A stretch of DNA of 7,360 nt. Source: Porticoccaceae bacterium (lineage in GTDB: Bacteria > Pseudomonadota > Gammaproteobacteria > Pseudomonadales > Porticoccaceae). Every line of letters begins with the position of its first letter. The stretch's first letter is position 1. The stretch is from assembly GCA_030741175.1 (NCBI GenBank), contig JASLVT010000060.1:1-7360 (forward strand), given 5' to 3'. This document shows, piece by piece, positions 1-4,935 of the stretch. The position numbers and the translations under genes are program-made. Below the pieces are notes generated by a model. It saw only the letters and a program-made list of their open reading frames with translations, made no database searches and had not been told where the DNA came from.

Positions 1-49
1 CTGCAGAGTAGGCTATCCAGCCCCATAAGTAGTTCTCAGCACTGTACAT
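1..49 (-). CDS. Start of an unidentified small protein, cut by window edge
   Basis: An ATG lies 2 nt after the ycgN stop codon on the same strand. It opens a frame that stays open for 16 codons to the window edge and reads MYSAENYLWGWIAYSA. The aromatic, hydrophobic N-terminus would suit the beginning of a small membrane protein, and the very tight spacing would make it the next cistron of the operon. I do not recognise the family. No strong ribosome-binding site is visible, so translation would depend on coupling to ycgN. Sixteen codons are too few for statistical support, and a chance frame remains possible. Confidence 0.4.
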   Translation of the reverse strand, partial: MYSAENYLWGWIAYSA

Positions 50-51
50 AA

Positions 52-489
52 TCAATCAACCCAATGAATTATATGGTCTTCAATATCGTCATCGTTGACA
101 TTGAGTTCAGATATTACCCGCCCTCGCAACGAGGCGCCATAGCTATGCAAGGTCTGTCGAGAGCCACTGATAAGATGATGCCACTCAGGCAGTGATTTTC
201 CTGCAGCAATCAGTCGGTAGGAGCAAGTGCTAGGTAACCATGACAATCTGTGAATATTGTCTTTATCGAGTTTAATGCAATCATCCACAACATTATGTCG
301 ACCTTCATAATCGCGACATCGACAGCTATCGGTGTCTAACAACTCGCAGCTGACATTAGTATAAAAAATATCATCATTATCTTCATCTTGCAGCTTTACC
401 AAACAGCATTTAGCACAGCCATCGCAGAGCAACTCCCATTCCTCGGCATTCATCTGTTCAAGACTTTTTGTCTGCCAAAATTGCGTCAT
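52..489 (-). CDS. ycgN: YcgN family cysteine-cluster protein (UPF0260, YkgJ-like)
   Basis: A 145-aa cytoplasmic protein of the UPF0260/YcgN family, close to the usual length of about 150 aa. Nine cysteines are visible: Cys22, 25, 28 and 29 form a CxxCxxCC cluster, followed by Cys48, 56, 58, 71 and 89. This pattern matches the YkgJ-like group predicted to chelate zinc or an iron-sulfur centre. The biochemical role is not established, so only the metal-binding inference is offered. There is no signal peptide or membrane segment. The ATG lies 6 nt after the ycgL stop, with only a poor Shine-Dalgarno match. It sits near the distal end of the dnaX-recR-rnd gene cluster, and the YcgL-YcgN pairing is also familiar from other gammaproteobacteria. 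Confidence 0.9.
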   Translation of the reverse strand: MTQFWQTKSLEQMNAEEWELLCDGCAKCCLVKLQDEDNDDIFYTNVSCELLDTDSCRCRDYEGRHNVVDDCIKLDKDNIHRLSWLPSTCSYRLIAAGKSLPEWHHLISGSRQTLHSYGASLRGRVISELNVNDDDIEDHIIHWVD

Positions 490-495
490 ATCTAA

Positions 496-774
496 TTAAT
501 GTTGTGTCTCAAGTTCGTATTTAGCGGGCGGCATTTGCAAATAGAAACCAATGTCATTGAGTTCTGCCATCACTTTAACAATATCTGCTCGTGCTAATTT
601 GCGTGATTCAGTGAGCACTAATGTGGTGACTAGACTCATCTCACCAAACTGACGCAACAGAGCCTCAGGCACATTCACCAATCCGTCCTGTTTAGGCACA
701 TAGAGATACATCTCATCCTTTTTATCGCCTTTATAAATATCGCAGAGAATTTTTTTTGTTGTGCCAGTAGTCAT
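496..774 (-). CDS. ycgL: YcgL domain-containing protein
   Basis: A 92-aa protein of the YcgL family, a small single-domain alpha/beta fold found mainly in gammaproteobacteria. It aligns well from memory with E. coli YcgL: an early CDIY strand, a YLYV strand near residues 23-26, a VPEALL segment near 35-40, an ADI-KV helix in the third quarter and the family's GFYLQMPP stretch near the C-terminus. The biochemical function is unknown. Its ATG overlaps the rnd stop by 4 nt (ATGA), so translation is probably coupled to RNase D, which suggests but does not prove a role connected with RNA metabolism. Codons 6-9 contain a run of eight adenines (minus strand, 757-750). Confidence 0.92.
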   Translation of the reverse strand: MTTGTTKKILCDIYKGDKKDEMYLYVPKQDGLVNVPEALLRQFGEMSLVTTLVLTESRKLARADIVKVMAELNDIGFYLQMPPAKYELETQH

Positions 775-1886
775 AATAGCTCACTGTCGTTAAGCACCGC
801 CTGAAGTGCGGGTTGCACGCCAGCATGACGCCAGCCCTGTGTGAGTCGAGCGGGCCAAATGCATTGTCCTGCCATGGCACTGCGCAAAATATCTTCCAGT
901 TCTTTTTTATTGCACAAAAATTCTTGCGGGATTTTCATGCTCTCAGCAACGCCAGACAATGCACGACGCATCTCTTTCATAAGACTGTTTACTGCTTTTG
1001 GCAGTGGTGTAGGCATCAATGCTATTTGACGATCATTACTGGCCTGTTGGATCTGCTGTAGCACCATAGAACCCAATCGCTTCACTGATCGAGGATGCCA
1101 ATCATCGATACCATAGAGTTGCGAATTTGTGGATGGTAAACGTTTAGCCAATTCCAGTAGCACAGAATCTTTTATGATATGGGCGCGGGGTTTATTCAAC
1201 ATTCGCGCCCGCTCTTCACGCCAATTACAGAGTCGATTGAGAACAGTCAGCGATGCCACATCAAGACGCCAAGCGCCTTTTACCCGCAAATAATAATCAT
1301 GGTAATCCTTGCGCCCCTCGACTAAGGCAAACAATGCAATAGTCTCTTCCGTAAACCAGTCTGTCCGCTGTTGTTCCGCCAAACGCTGACTGAGAATTTC
1401 CTCCATAGCATGAAGGTACTGCACATCTACCGCGGCGTATTCTAACTGGCGTTCAGTCAATGGGCGCGCAAGCCAATCGGATCTTGTTTCCTGTTTGTCC
1501 AGTTCGACATCAAACATGGTTTGCACCAGTCTCGCATACCCCATGCAGTAACCGATATTGGTAATACCCGCTGCTATTTGAGTGTCAAAAATCGATGCCG
1601 GGCAGATATTCAAGGCATAGTCCAATACTTCTAGGTCCTCTGCACAGGCATGAAAAATCAATAGTTTTTGAGGGTCTTCCAGTAATGCTTTTAGAGGAGC
1701 AAAATCATCGATAGCTAATACATCGATCAGCCAGCATTGCTCACCGTCGGAAATCTGAATTAGCGCTATTTTTGGGTAGAAGGTGTCGGTGCGAATAAAT
1801 TCAGTGTCGACCGCCAACTTTACAACATCAGCCAAGTGCTCGCACATCTCATGTAACTTGGCGTCGCTATCAATCCACTGATTCAT
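771..1886 (-). CDS. rnd: Ribonuclease D
   Basis: A 371-aa 3'-5' exoribonuclease of the DEDDy family, which trims the 3' ends of tRNA precursors and other small RNAs in the cytoplasm. E. coli RNase D is 375 aa. All catalytic residues are visible one position earlier than in E. coli: Asp27 and Glu29 in the VDTEF motif (Exo I), Asp84 in HACAEDLEV (Exo II), and Tyr150 with Asp154 in YAAVD (Exo III). The exonuclease domain covers about residues 1-170. An HRDC domain follows at about 210-290, and a second HRDC-like helical region forms the C-terminus. The ATG directly abuts the recR stop codon (TAGATG) and has AAGG 8 nt upstream inside the recR end. The gene overlaps ycgL by 4 nt, so it is surely co-transcribed with both neighbours. 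Confidence 0.96.
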   Translation of the reverse strand: MNQWIDSDAKLHEMCEHLADVVKLAVDTEFIRTDTFYPKIALIQISDGEQCWLIDVLAIDDFAPLKALLEDPQKLLIFHACAEDLEVLDYALNICPASIFDTQIAAGITNIGYCMGYARLVQTMFDVELDKQETRSDWLARPLTERQLEYAAVDVQYLHAMEEILSQRLAEQQRTDWFTEETIALFALVEGRKDYHDYYLRVKGAWRLDVASLTVLNRLCNWREERARMLNKPRAHIIKDSVLLELAKRLPSTNSQLYGIDDWHPRSVKRLGSMVLQQIQQASNDRQIALMPTPLPKAVNSLMKEMRRALSGVAESMKIPQEFLCNKKELEDILRSAMAGQCIWPARLTQGWRHAGVQPALQAVLNDSELL

Positions 1887-2480
1887 CTACAACGCCTTTC
1901 TGCTCTGCAGAGCCATATTCAAGGTGCCGCCATCCACATATTCTAACTCACCGCCCATAGGCACACCGTAGGCAATCCGGGAAACACTAACGCCTAGGGC
2001 CTTGGCTTTGTCGGCAATAAAATGTGCCGTTGCCTCCCCTTCAACCGTGAGATTAGTCGCTAAGATCAACTCACTGACTTGATCACTGATCAGACGCTCG
2101 ATCAATTGATCTATCCCCAACTGCTCAGGACCAATCCCATCGATAGGACTGAGATGTCCGAGCAATACGAAGTACTTGCCTTGAAAGCTACCCGCCTGTT
2201 CTATCGCATAGAGGTCGGCGGGATTTTCTACTACACAGATCTGTGCATTATTGCGGCGACTGTTACTGCATATCTCACACAGATCATTCTCTGTTAACGT
2301 GCGACAAACTCGGCAACGACCGACTTTTTCTACCGCCTCAACAATCGCCTCTGCCAATCTAGCAGCACCGTCTTTATCCCGCTCTAACAGTTGCAAAGCC
2401 ATACGTTGCGCCGTCTTGGCACCGACACCGGGCAATACCCGCAGCGCATCAATCAACTGATCTATTATTTTTCCGTACAA
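1887..2480 (-). CDS. recR: Recombination mediator protein RecR
   Basis: A 197-aa RecR protein (E. coli 201 aa). RecR acts with RecO and RecF in loading RecA onto SSB-coated single-stranded gaps, the RecFOR pathway. In order it shows a helix-hairpin-helix region (about residues 10-30, [13 protein letters not shown]), a C4 zinc finger (Cys56, 59, 68, 71) and a Toprim domain (about 79-175) with the conserved VVENPAD and VEGEAT segments. The C-terminus carries the [11 protein letters not shown] element. The start is TTG: the frame is closed by TAG 15 nt upstream, the next in-frame ATG is residue 27 inside the HhH motif, and an AGGCGGA ribosome-binding site sits 7 nt before TTG. Leu144 replaces the proline usual in the ATNPTVEGEAT motif. 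It lies 19 nt after ybaB, the conserved dnaX-ybaB-recR order. Confidence 0.96.
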   Translation of the reverse strand: MYGKIIDQLIDALRVLPGVGAKTAQRMALQLLERDKDGAARLAEAIVEAVEKVGRCRVCRTLTENDLCEICSNSRRNNAQICVVENPADLYAIEQAGSFQGKYFVLLGHLSPIDGIGPEQLGIDQLIERLISDQVSELILATNLTVEGEATAHFIADKAKALGVSVSRIAYGVPMGGELEYVDGGTLNMALQSRKAL

Positions 2481-2487
2481 AAATAAA

Positions 2488-2494
2488 TCCGCCT
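2488..2494 (-). promoter_or_regulatory. Ribosome-binding site that fixes the TTG start of recR
   Basis: AGGCGGA on the minus strand ends 7 nt before the TTG at 2480-2478. It lies in the 19-nt gap between ybaB and recR, downstream of the in-frame TAG-bearing segment, and supports TTG as the genuine recR start codon. Confidence 0.7.
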
Positions 2495-2499
2495 AGCTA

Positions 2500-2817
2500 T
2501 TAAAATGGCATCTTAAAGCCTGACGGAAGATCCATACCACCAGCCAGAGAACTCAGCGCATCTTTACTCTGCACCTCAACTTTTCGAACCGCATCATTAA
2601 CCGCTGCTGCCAACAAATCTTCGAGAAACTCTTTATCTTCACTCATCAAGGATGGGTCCAAAGTAACTTTACGCACATCATGGCGACCCGTCATCACCAC
2701 CTGCACCATGCCCGCACCCGATTCTCCCGTGACTTCAGCATTGGCCGCTTGCTCCTGCATCGCGGACATTTTTTCCTGCATCTGCTGCGCCTGTTTCATC
2801 AAATTATTAATATCCAT
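2500..2817 (-). CDS. ybaB: YbaB/EbfC family nucleoid-associated protein
   Basis: A 105-aa DNA-binding protein of the YbaB/EbfC family, small homodimers that bind DNA and are classed as nucleoid-associated. The N-terminal third ([13 protein letters not shown] and onward to about residue 26) is a Met/Gln-rich amphipathic helix. A beta-strand region ([20 protein letters not shown]) and a helix with conserved [14 protein letters not shown] follow. The C-terminus is the usual flexible Gly/Met/Pro tail ([13 protein letters not shown]). The start is the ATG at 2817 rather than the TTG immediately before it, because the GAGG ribosome-binding site is 5 nt from ATG but only 2 nt from TTG. It lies 17 nt after dnaX and 19 nt before recR, an arrangement conserved across many bacteria. 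Confidence 0.95.
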   Translation of the reverse strand: MDINNLMKQAQQMQEKMSAMQEQAANAEVTGESGAGMVQVVMTGRHDVRKVTLDPSLMSEDKEFLEDLLAAAVNDAVRKVEVQSKDALSSLAGGMDLPSGFKMPF

Positions 2818-2821
2818 CAAT

Positions 2822-2826
2822 TCCTC
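2822..2826 (-). promoter_or_regulatory. Ribosome-binding site deciding the ybaB start
   Basis: GAGGA in the dnaX-ybaB gap. Its spacing to ATG (2817) is workable, while the TTG codon directly upstream (2820) is too close to be used. It therefore sets ybaB at 105 rather than 106 residues. Confidence 0.65.
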
Positions 2827-2834
2827 AACTCTAT

Positions 2835-4556
2835 TTAATCTATAGGACGAACGGATTTTTCATCCAAGTCGCCATCAAATAACTGTTTAAATTTCACCAC
2901 TGACGGGTCCGAATTTAATGTTTGTACTGCTTCGGCCAAGCGTTCGGATTTCTCGCGTATATCTGCGGCCCGAGGAGTCTCCTGTTCAGCCACACCGAAA
3001 GTTATTTCGACAGACAGCTGTTCGGCAAAATAGTCCGACAACGCCTCAGCCAAACTCTGCTGATGCGCGGTATCATAGAGACTGGTTTCATCACTATCGA
3101 TCAGAAATCTCAACTGATTACCCTGACGGCCCTGATATAGACAATGGCTGGCAATTTCTCCTAAGGACGCGCCGATAGTCAGCTGCTTGCGAATATCGAT
3201 CCAATTTTGTGGGGTAAAGTCTTCTAGCGGGATTTTTTCAACTGCGGGTTGCTTGGCCACCGGCACTGCCTCAACCACCATCGCGGTGGCTGTGGCAGAG
3301 CCACTGTCCTGCACATTACTGGCCGGAGGCGGGCTTTGGGGCGCTGGCACAGCGGGCTCGAGGACAGCCTCACCTGCTCCCCCCGCAGTTATGGTGCCTT
3401 CAGACTTTTTTGCTGGAGGCTCCGCCTCCTGAGGAGCGCTGGTCGGGGTATCTTGCCTTGTCATCGGATTGGCATCTGGACGAAACGCCAGCGCCCGCAA
3501 CAATACCATTTCAAAACCCGACTTGAGATCTGGCGCTAGATGTAAATCTTTACGTCCTAGCAAGCAGATTTGATAGAACAGTTGCACATCTTCTTTGCTG
3601 GTCAGTGCCGCCAGATCCAAAAGTTCAGAGTAATGACTTACCCCTTTGTCTAGCGCCTCGGGCACGGTCTGTAAAATGGCCACCTGATGCCAAATCGACA
3701 ATATGTCTGCCAGTGCCAAGTCATAATCTGGAGACTGCTCTGCCATCCGCGCAATGGCCGCCATCACATCTTCCCCTGTGCCGGTAGCCAGTGCTCTGCT
3801 AATATCAACCACATAGGCGTGCTCGATAGTACCGAGCATGGCGCTGACTTCAGCATCATTAATCTGCCCTCCACCATGACCAATGGCTTGGTCGGTCAGA
3901 CTGAGCGCATCGCGCATACTGCCATCGGCTGCTCGCGCCAACGACCAGAGCGCCGCTTCCTCAAAGGGTACTTTCTCTTCACCTAAAACAAATTGCAGAT
4001 GTTGCGTTATACGCTCGGCGCTCAGATTTTTAAGATTAAACTGTAGGCAACGTGACAATACAGTAATTGGCAGTTTCTGCGGATCCGTGGTGGCAAACAA
4101 GAATTTAACATGGGGCGGCGGCTCTTCAAGAGTCTTAAGCAAGGCGGCAAAGCTGGATTTGGACAGCATATGCACTTCGTCAATAAGATAAATTTTGTAT
4201 CGCCCTCTTGAGGGCGCGTACTGCACATTATCGAGCAGATCGCGCATATCATCGACGCCGGTGCGCGATGCAGCATCCACCTCAATTAAATCAATAAACC
4301 GCCCCTCAGTGATTTCAACACAGCTGGCGCAGGTTCCGCAGGGTACCGAGCTCACACCCTGCTCACAGTTTAGACATTTCGATAGAATACGACCGATCGT
4401 GGTTTTACCCACACCGCGGGTGCCGGTAAACAGATAAGCATGATGCAAGCGGTCGTTGTCCAGCGCATTGATCAATGCCTGCAACACATGTTCCTGCCCT
4501 GCCATTTCGGCAAAAGAGCGCGGGCGCCATTTACGGGCTAGAACCTGGTAACTCAT
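2835..4556 (-). CDS. dnaX: DNA polymerase III subunits tau (full length) and gamma (by frameshift)
   Basis: The 573-aa tau subunit of the DNA polymerase III clamp loader, an AAA+ ATPase that loads the beta sliding clamp; tau also tethers polymerase cores and DnaB. It shows Walker A GTRGVGKT (45-52), zinc-binding Cys64, 73, 76 and 79, Walker B ending LIDEVH (124-129), the SRC motif with arginine finger Arg169, and a sensor-2-like GSMRDALSL. The core (domains I-III) ends near residue 365. A Pro/Ala-rich linker (about 370-440) and the tau-specific C-terminal domain, starting near the PQNWIDIR segment, follow. E. coli tau is 643 aa, so the linker is shorter. The start is ATG 4556 ([12 protein letters not shown], as in E. 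coli), not the in-frame TTG 27 nt upstream, which would precede the predicted transcription start. A frameshift signal at codons 382-384 predicts gamma. Confidence 0.97.
   Translation of the reverse strand: MSYQVLARKWRPRSFAEMAGQEHVLQALINALDNDRLHHAYLFTGTRGVGKTTIGRILSKCLNCEQGVSSVPCGTCASCVEITEGRFIDLIEVDAASRTGVDDMRDLLDNVQYAPSRGRYKIYLIDEVHMLSKSSFAALLKTLEEPPPHVKFLFATTDPQKLPITVLSRCLQFNLKNLSAERITQHLQFVLGEEKVPFEEAALWSLARAADGSMRDALSLTDQAIGHGGGQINDAEVSAMLGTIEHAYVVDISRALATGTGEDVMAAIARMAEQSPDYDLALADILSIWHQVAILQTVPEALDKGVSHYSELLDLAALTSKEDVQLFYQICLLGRKDLHLAPDLKSGFEMVLLRALAFRPDANPMTRQDTPTSAPQEAEPPAKKSEGTITAGGAGEAVLEPAVPAPQSPPPASNVQDSGSATATAMVVEAVPVAKQPAVEKIPLEDFTPQNWIDIRKQLTIGASLGEIASHCLYQGRQGNQLRFLIDSDETSLYDTAHQQSLAEALSDYFAEQLSVEITFGVAEQETPRAADIREKSERLAEAVQTLNSDPSVVKFKQLFDGDLDEKSVRPID
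3371..3430 (-). promoter_or_regulatory. dnaX programmed -1 ribosomal frameshift signal (tau/gamma)
   Basis: The heptamer A AAA AAG (minus strand, 3411-3405) lies in the phase GCA AAA AAG, identical to the E. coli dnaX slippery site. After a -1 slip the ribosome reads GTC and then TGA (3402-3400), giving a product of 385 aa ending AKKV, against 573 aa for tau. E. coli ends its gamma the same way, one codon after the slip. Upstream, AGGAGG (3430-3425) is 13 nt before the heptamer and a nearer GGAG is 8 nt before it; a Shine-Dalgarno-like element about 10 nt upstream stimulates frameshifting in E. coli. Downstream, starting 8 nt after the heptamer, CACC (3396-3393) and TGC (3387-3385) can pair with GCAGGTG (3377-3371), leaving a 5-nt bulge. 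This stem is weaker than the E. coli one, so the level of frameshifting is uncertain. Confidence 0.8.
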
Positions 4557-4585
4557 AGCTGCATCTGCTGTGATGTAAAACAAGC

Positions 4586-4614
4586 ATTATAGGGAGATAA
4601 CGGGAGCGCGGAAA
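4586..4614 (-). promoter_or_regulatory. Possible sigma70 promoter of dnaX
   Basis: A perfect TATAAT (-10, 4591-4586) follows a weak -35 TTTCCG (4614-4609; 3 of 6 consensus positions) at 17 bp spacing. Initiation would fall near 4579, giving a leader of about 23 nt before the dnaX ATG. This would let the dnaX operon be expressed independently of ffs. The poor -35 and absence of an extended -10 keep confidence moderate. Confidence 0.5.
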
Positions 4615-4622
4615 GGGCTAAT

Positions 4623-4737
4623 GGCGATGACCCCCAGTAGCCACACCTCGGCACACAGCGTAACCACTACCGTTGCTCCCTTCCGGGCCTGGCGGGGTTC
4701 GCGGCTGGCTGTTGCGAGGGGACCAAAGGGGGCCACC
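4623..4737 (-). ncRNA. ffs: 4.5S RNA, small bacterial signal recognition particle RNA
   Basis: A 115-nt RNA of the small SRP type (E. coli 4.5S is 114 nt). It binds Ffh, and the particle docks with FtsY to target nascent inner-membrane proteins. The diagnostic apical element CAGGCCCGGAAGGGAGCA is present, with the GGAA tetraloop at 4684-4681 closed by CCC/GGG and flanked by the asymmetric AGG/AGCA internal loop that Ffh binds. Towards the ends are conserved CUCGCAAC and GUGUGCCG segments, and the termini pair as GGUGGCCCCC with GGGGGUCAUCGCC. Ends are set by this helix and may be off by a few bases. A leader of about 12 nt from the predicted start would need removal, as RNase P does in E. coli. 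It is encoded directly upstream of dnaX with no terminator seen between them. Confidence 0.96.
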
Positions 4738-4755
4738 ATTAAATCAACGCGCGGG

Positions 4756-4784
4756 ATTATCCGAGGTTTGCACAATAAGTGCAA
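4756..4784 (-). promoter_or_regulatory. Sigma70 promoter of ffs with GC-rich discriminator
   Basis: A -35 TTGCAC (4784-4779), 17-bp spacer and -10 GATAAT (4761-4756) are followed by the discriminator CCCGCG (4755-4750). Transcription would start near 4750-4748, about 12 nt before the SRP RNA helix. A GC-rich discriminator is typical of stable-RNA promoters under ppGpp/DksA (stringent) control, so growth-rate regulation is inferred here. Confidence 0.75.
4768..4784. repeat. Inverted repeat TTGCAC-N5-GTGCAA over the ffs -35
   Basis: Two perfect 6-bp arms (4768-4773 and 4779-4784) are separated by AATAA. The right arm is the ffs -35 box read on the minus strand. The dyad could be an operator for a dimeric regulator in the ffs/oppA divergent region, or a chance palindrome. 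No matching downstream -10 was found for the left arm on the plus strand. Confidence 0.4.
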
Positions 4785-4886
4785 CAATAGCGCGTCTGTT
4801 AAGGCAGAAACTGATCAAAAAAAACCATGATACCTATTGAGGGTATATTCTTCCCATTGCTAGCCAGCTTGTTTACACTTACCATC

Positions 4887-4913
4887 TTGATGTGTAGCCC
4901 TTGTTCGTACAAT
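4887..4913 (+). promoter_or_regulatory. Weak candidate promoter for oppA
   Basis: TTGATG (4887-4892) and TACAAT (4908-4913) match the -35 and -10 consensus reasonably, but the spacer is only 15 bp. Initiation would fall near 4920, immediately before the ribosome-binding site. An isolated TATATT at 4844-4849 is an alternative -10 without a recognisable -35. Apart from these and the ffs promoter, the 198-nt gap holds no gene that I can support. Confidence 0.25.
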
Positions 4914-4935
4914 AAAATCTAAGGACATCTCCTCG

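Noticed and set aside
2818..2820. TTG immediately before the ybaB ATG as its start
   Set aside because: The GAGG ribosome-binding site would be only 2 nt from it, while ATG at 2817 has workable spacing and gives the usual N-terminus.
3425..3430. AGGAGG inside dnaX as a ribosome-binding site for an internal gene
   Set aside because: No ATG, GTG or TTG lies at suitable spacing downstream; its position before the slippery heptamer explains it better.
3187..3539. Plus-strand frames of 81 and 96 codons opposite the dnaX linker
   Set aside because: They reflect the Pro/Ala-rich, GC-rich linker read in antisense; no start signal or homology is recognised.
4557..4583. N-terminal extension of DnaX from TTG 4583
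   Set aside because: The family begins [12 protein letters not shown], which starts at ATG 4556, and the TTG would lie upstream of the transcription start implied by TATAAT at 4591-4586.
4587..4830. Open frames on both strands across the ffs region (66 and 69 codons)
   Set aside because: They lie on the SRP RNA gene and its promoter; the RNA structure explains the sequence and neither frame resembles a known protein.
4830..4846. ATACC-N7-GGTAT inverted repeat upstream of oppA as operator or terminator
   Set aside because: The arms are only 5 bp and AT-rich, with no U-run after them; this is expected by chance in an intergenic region.
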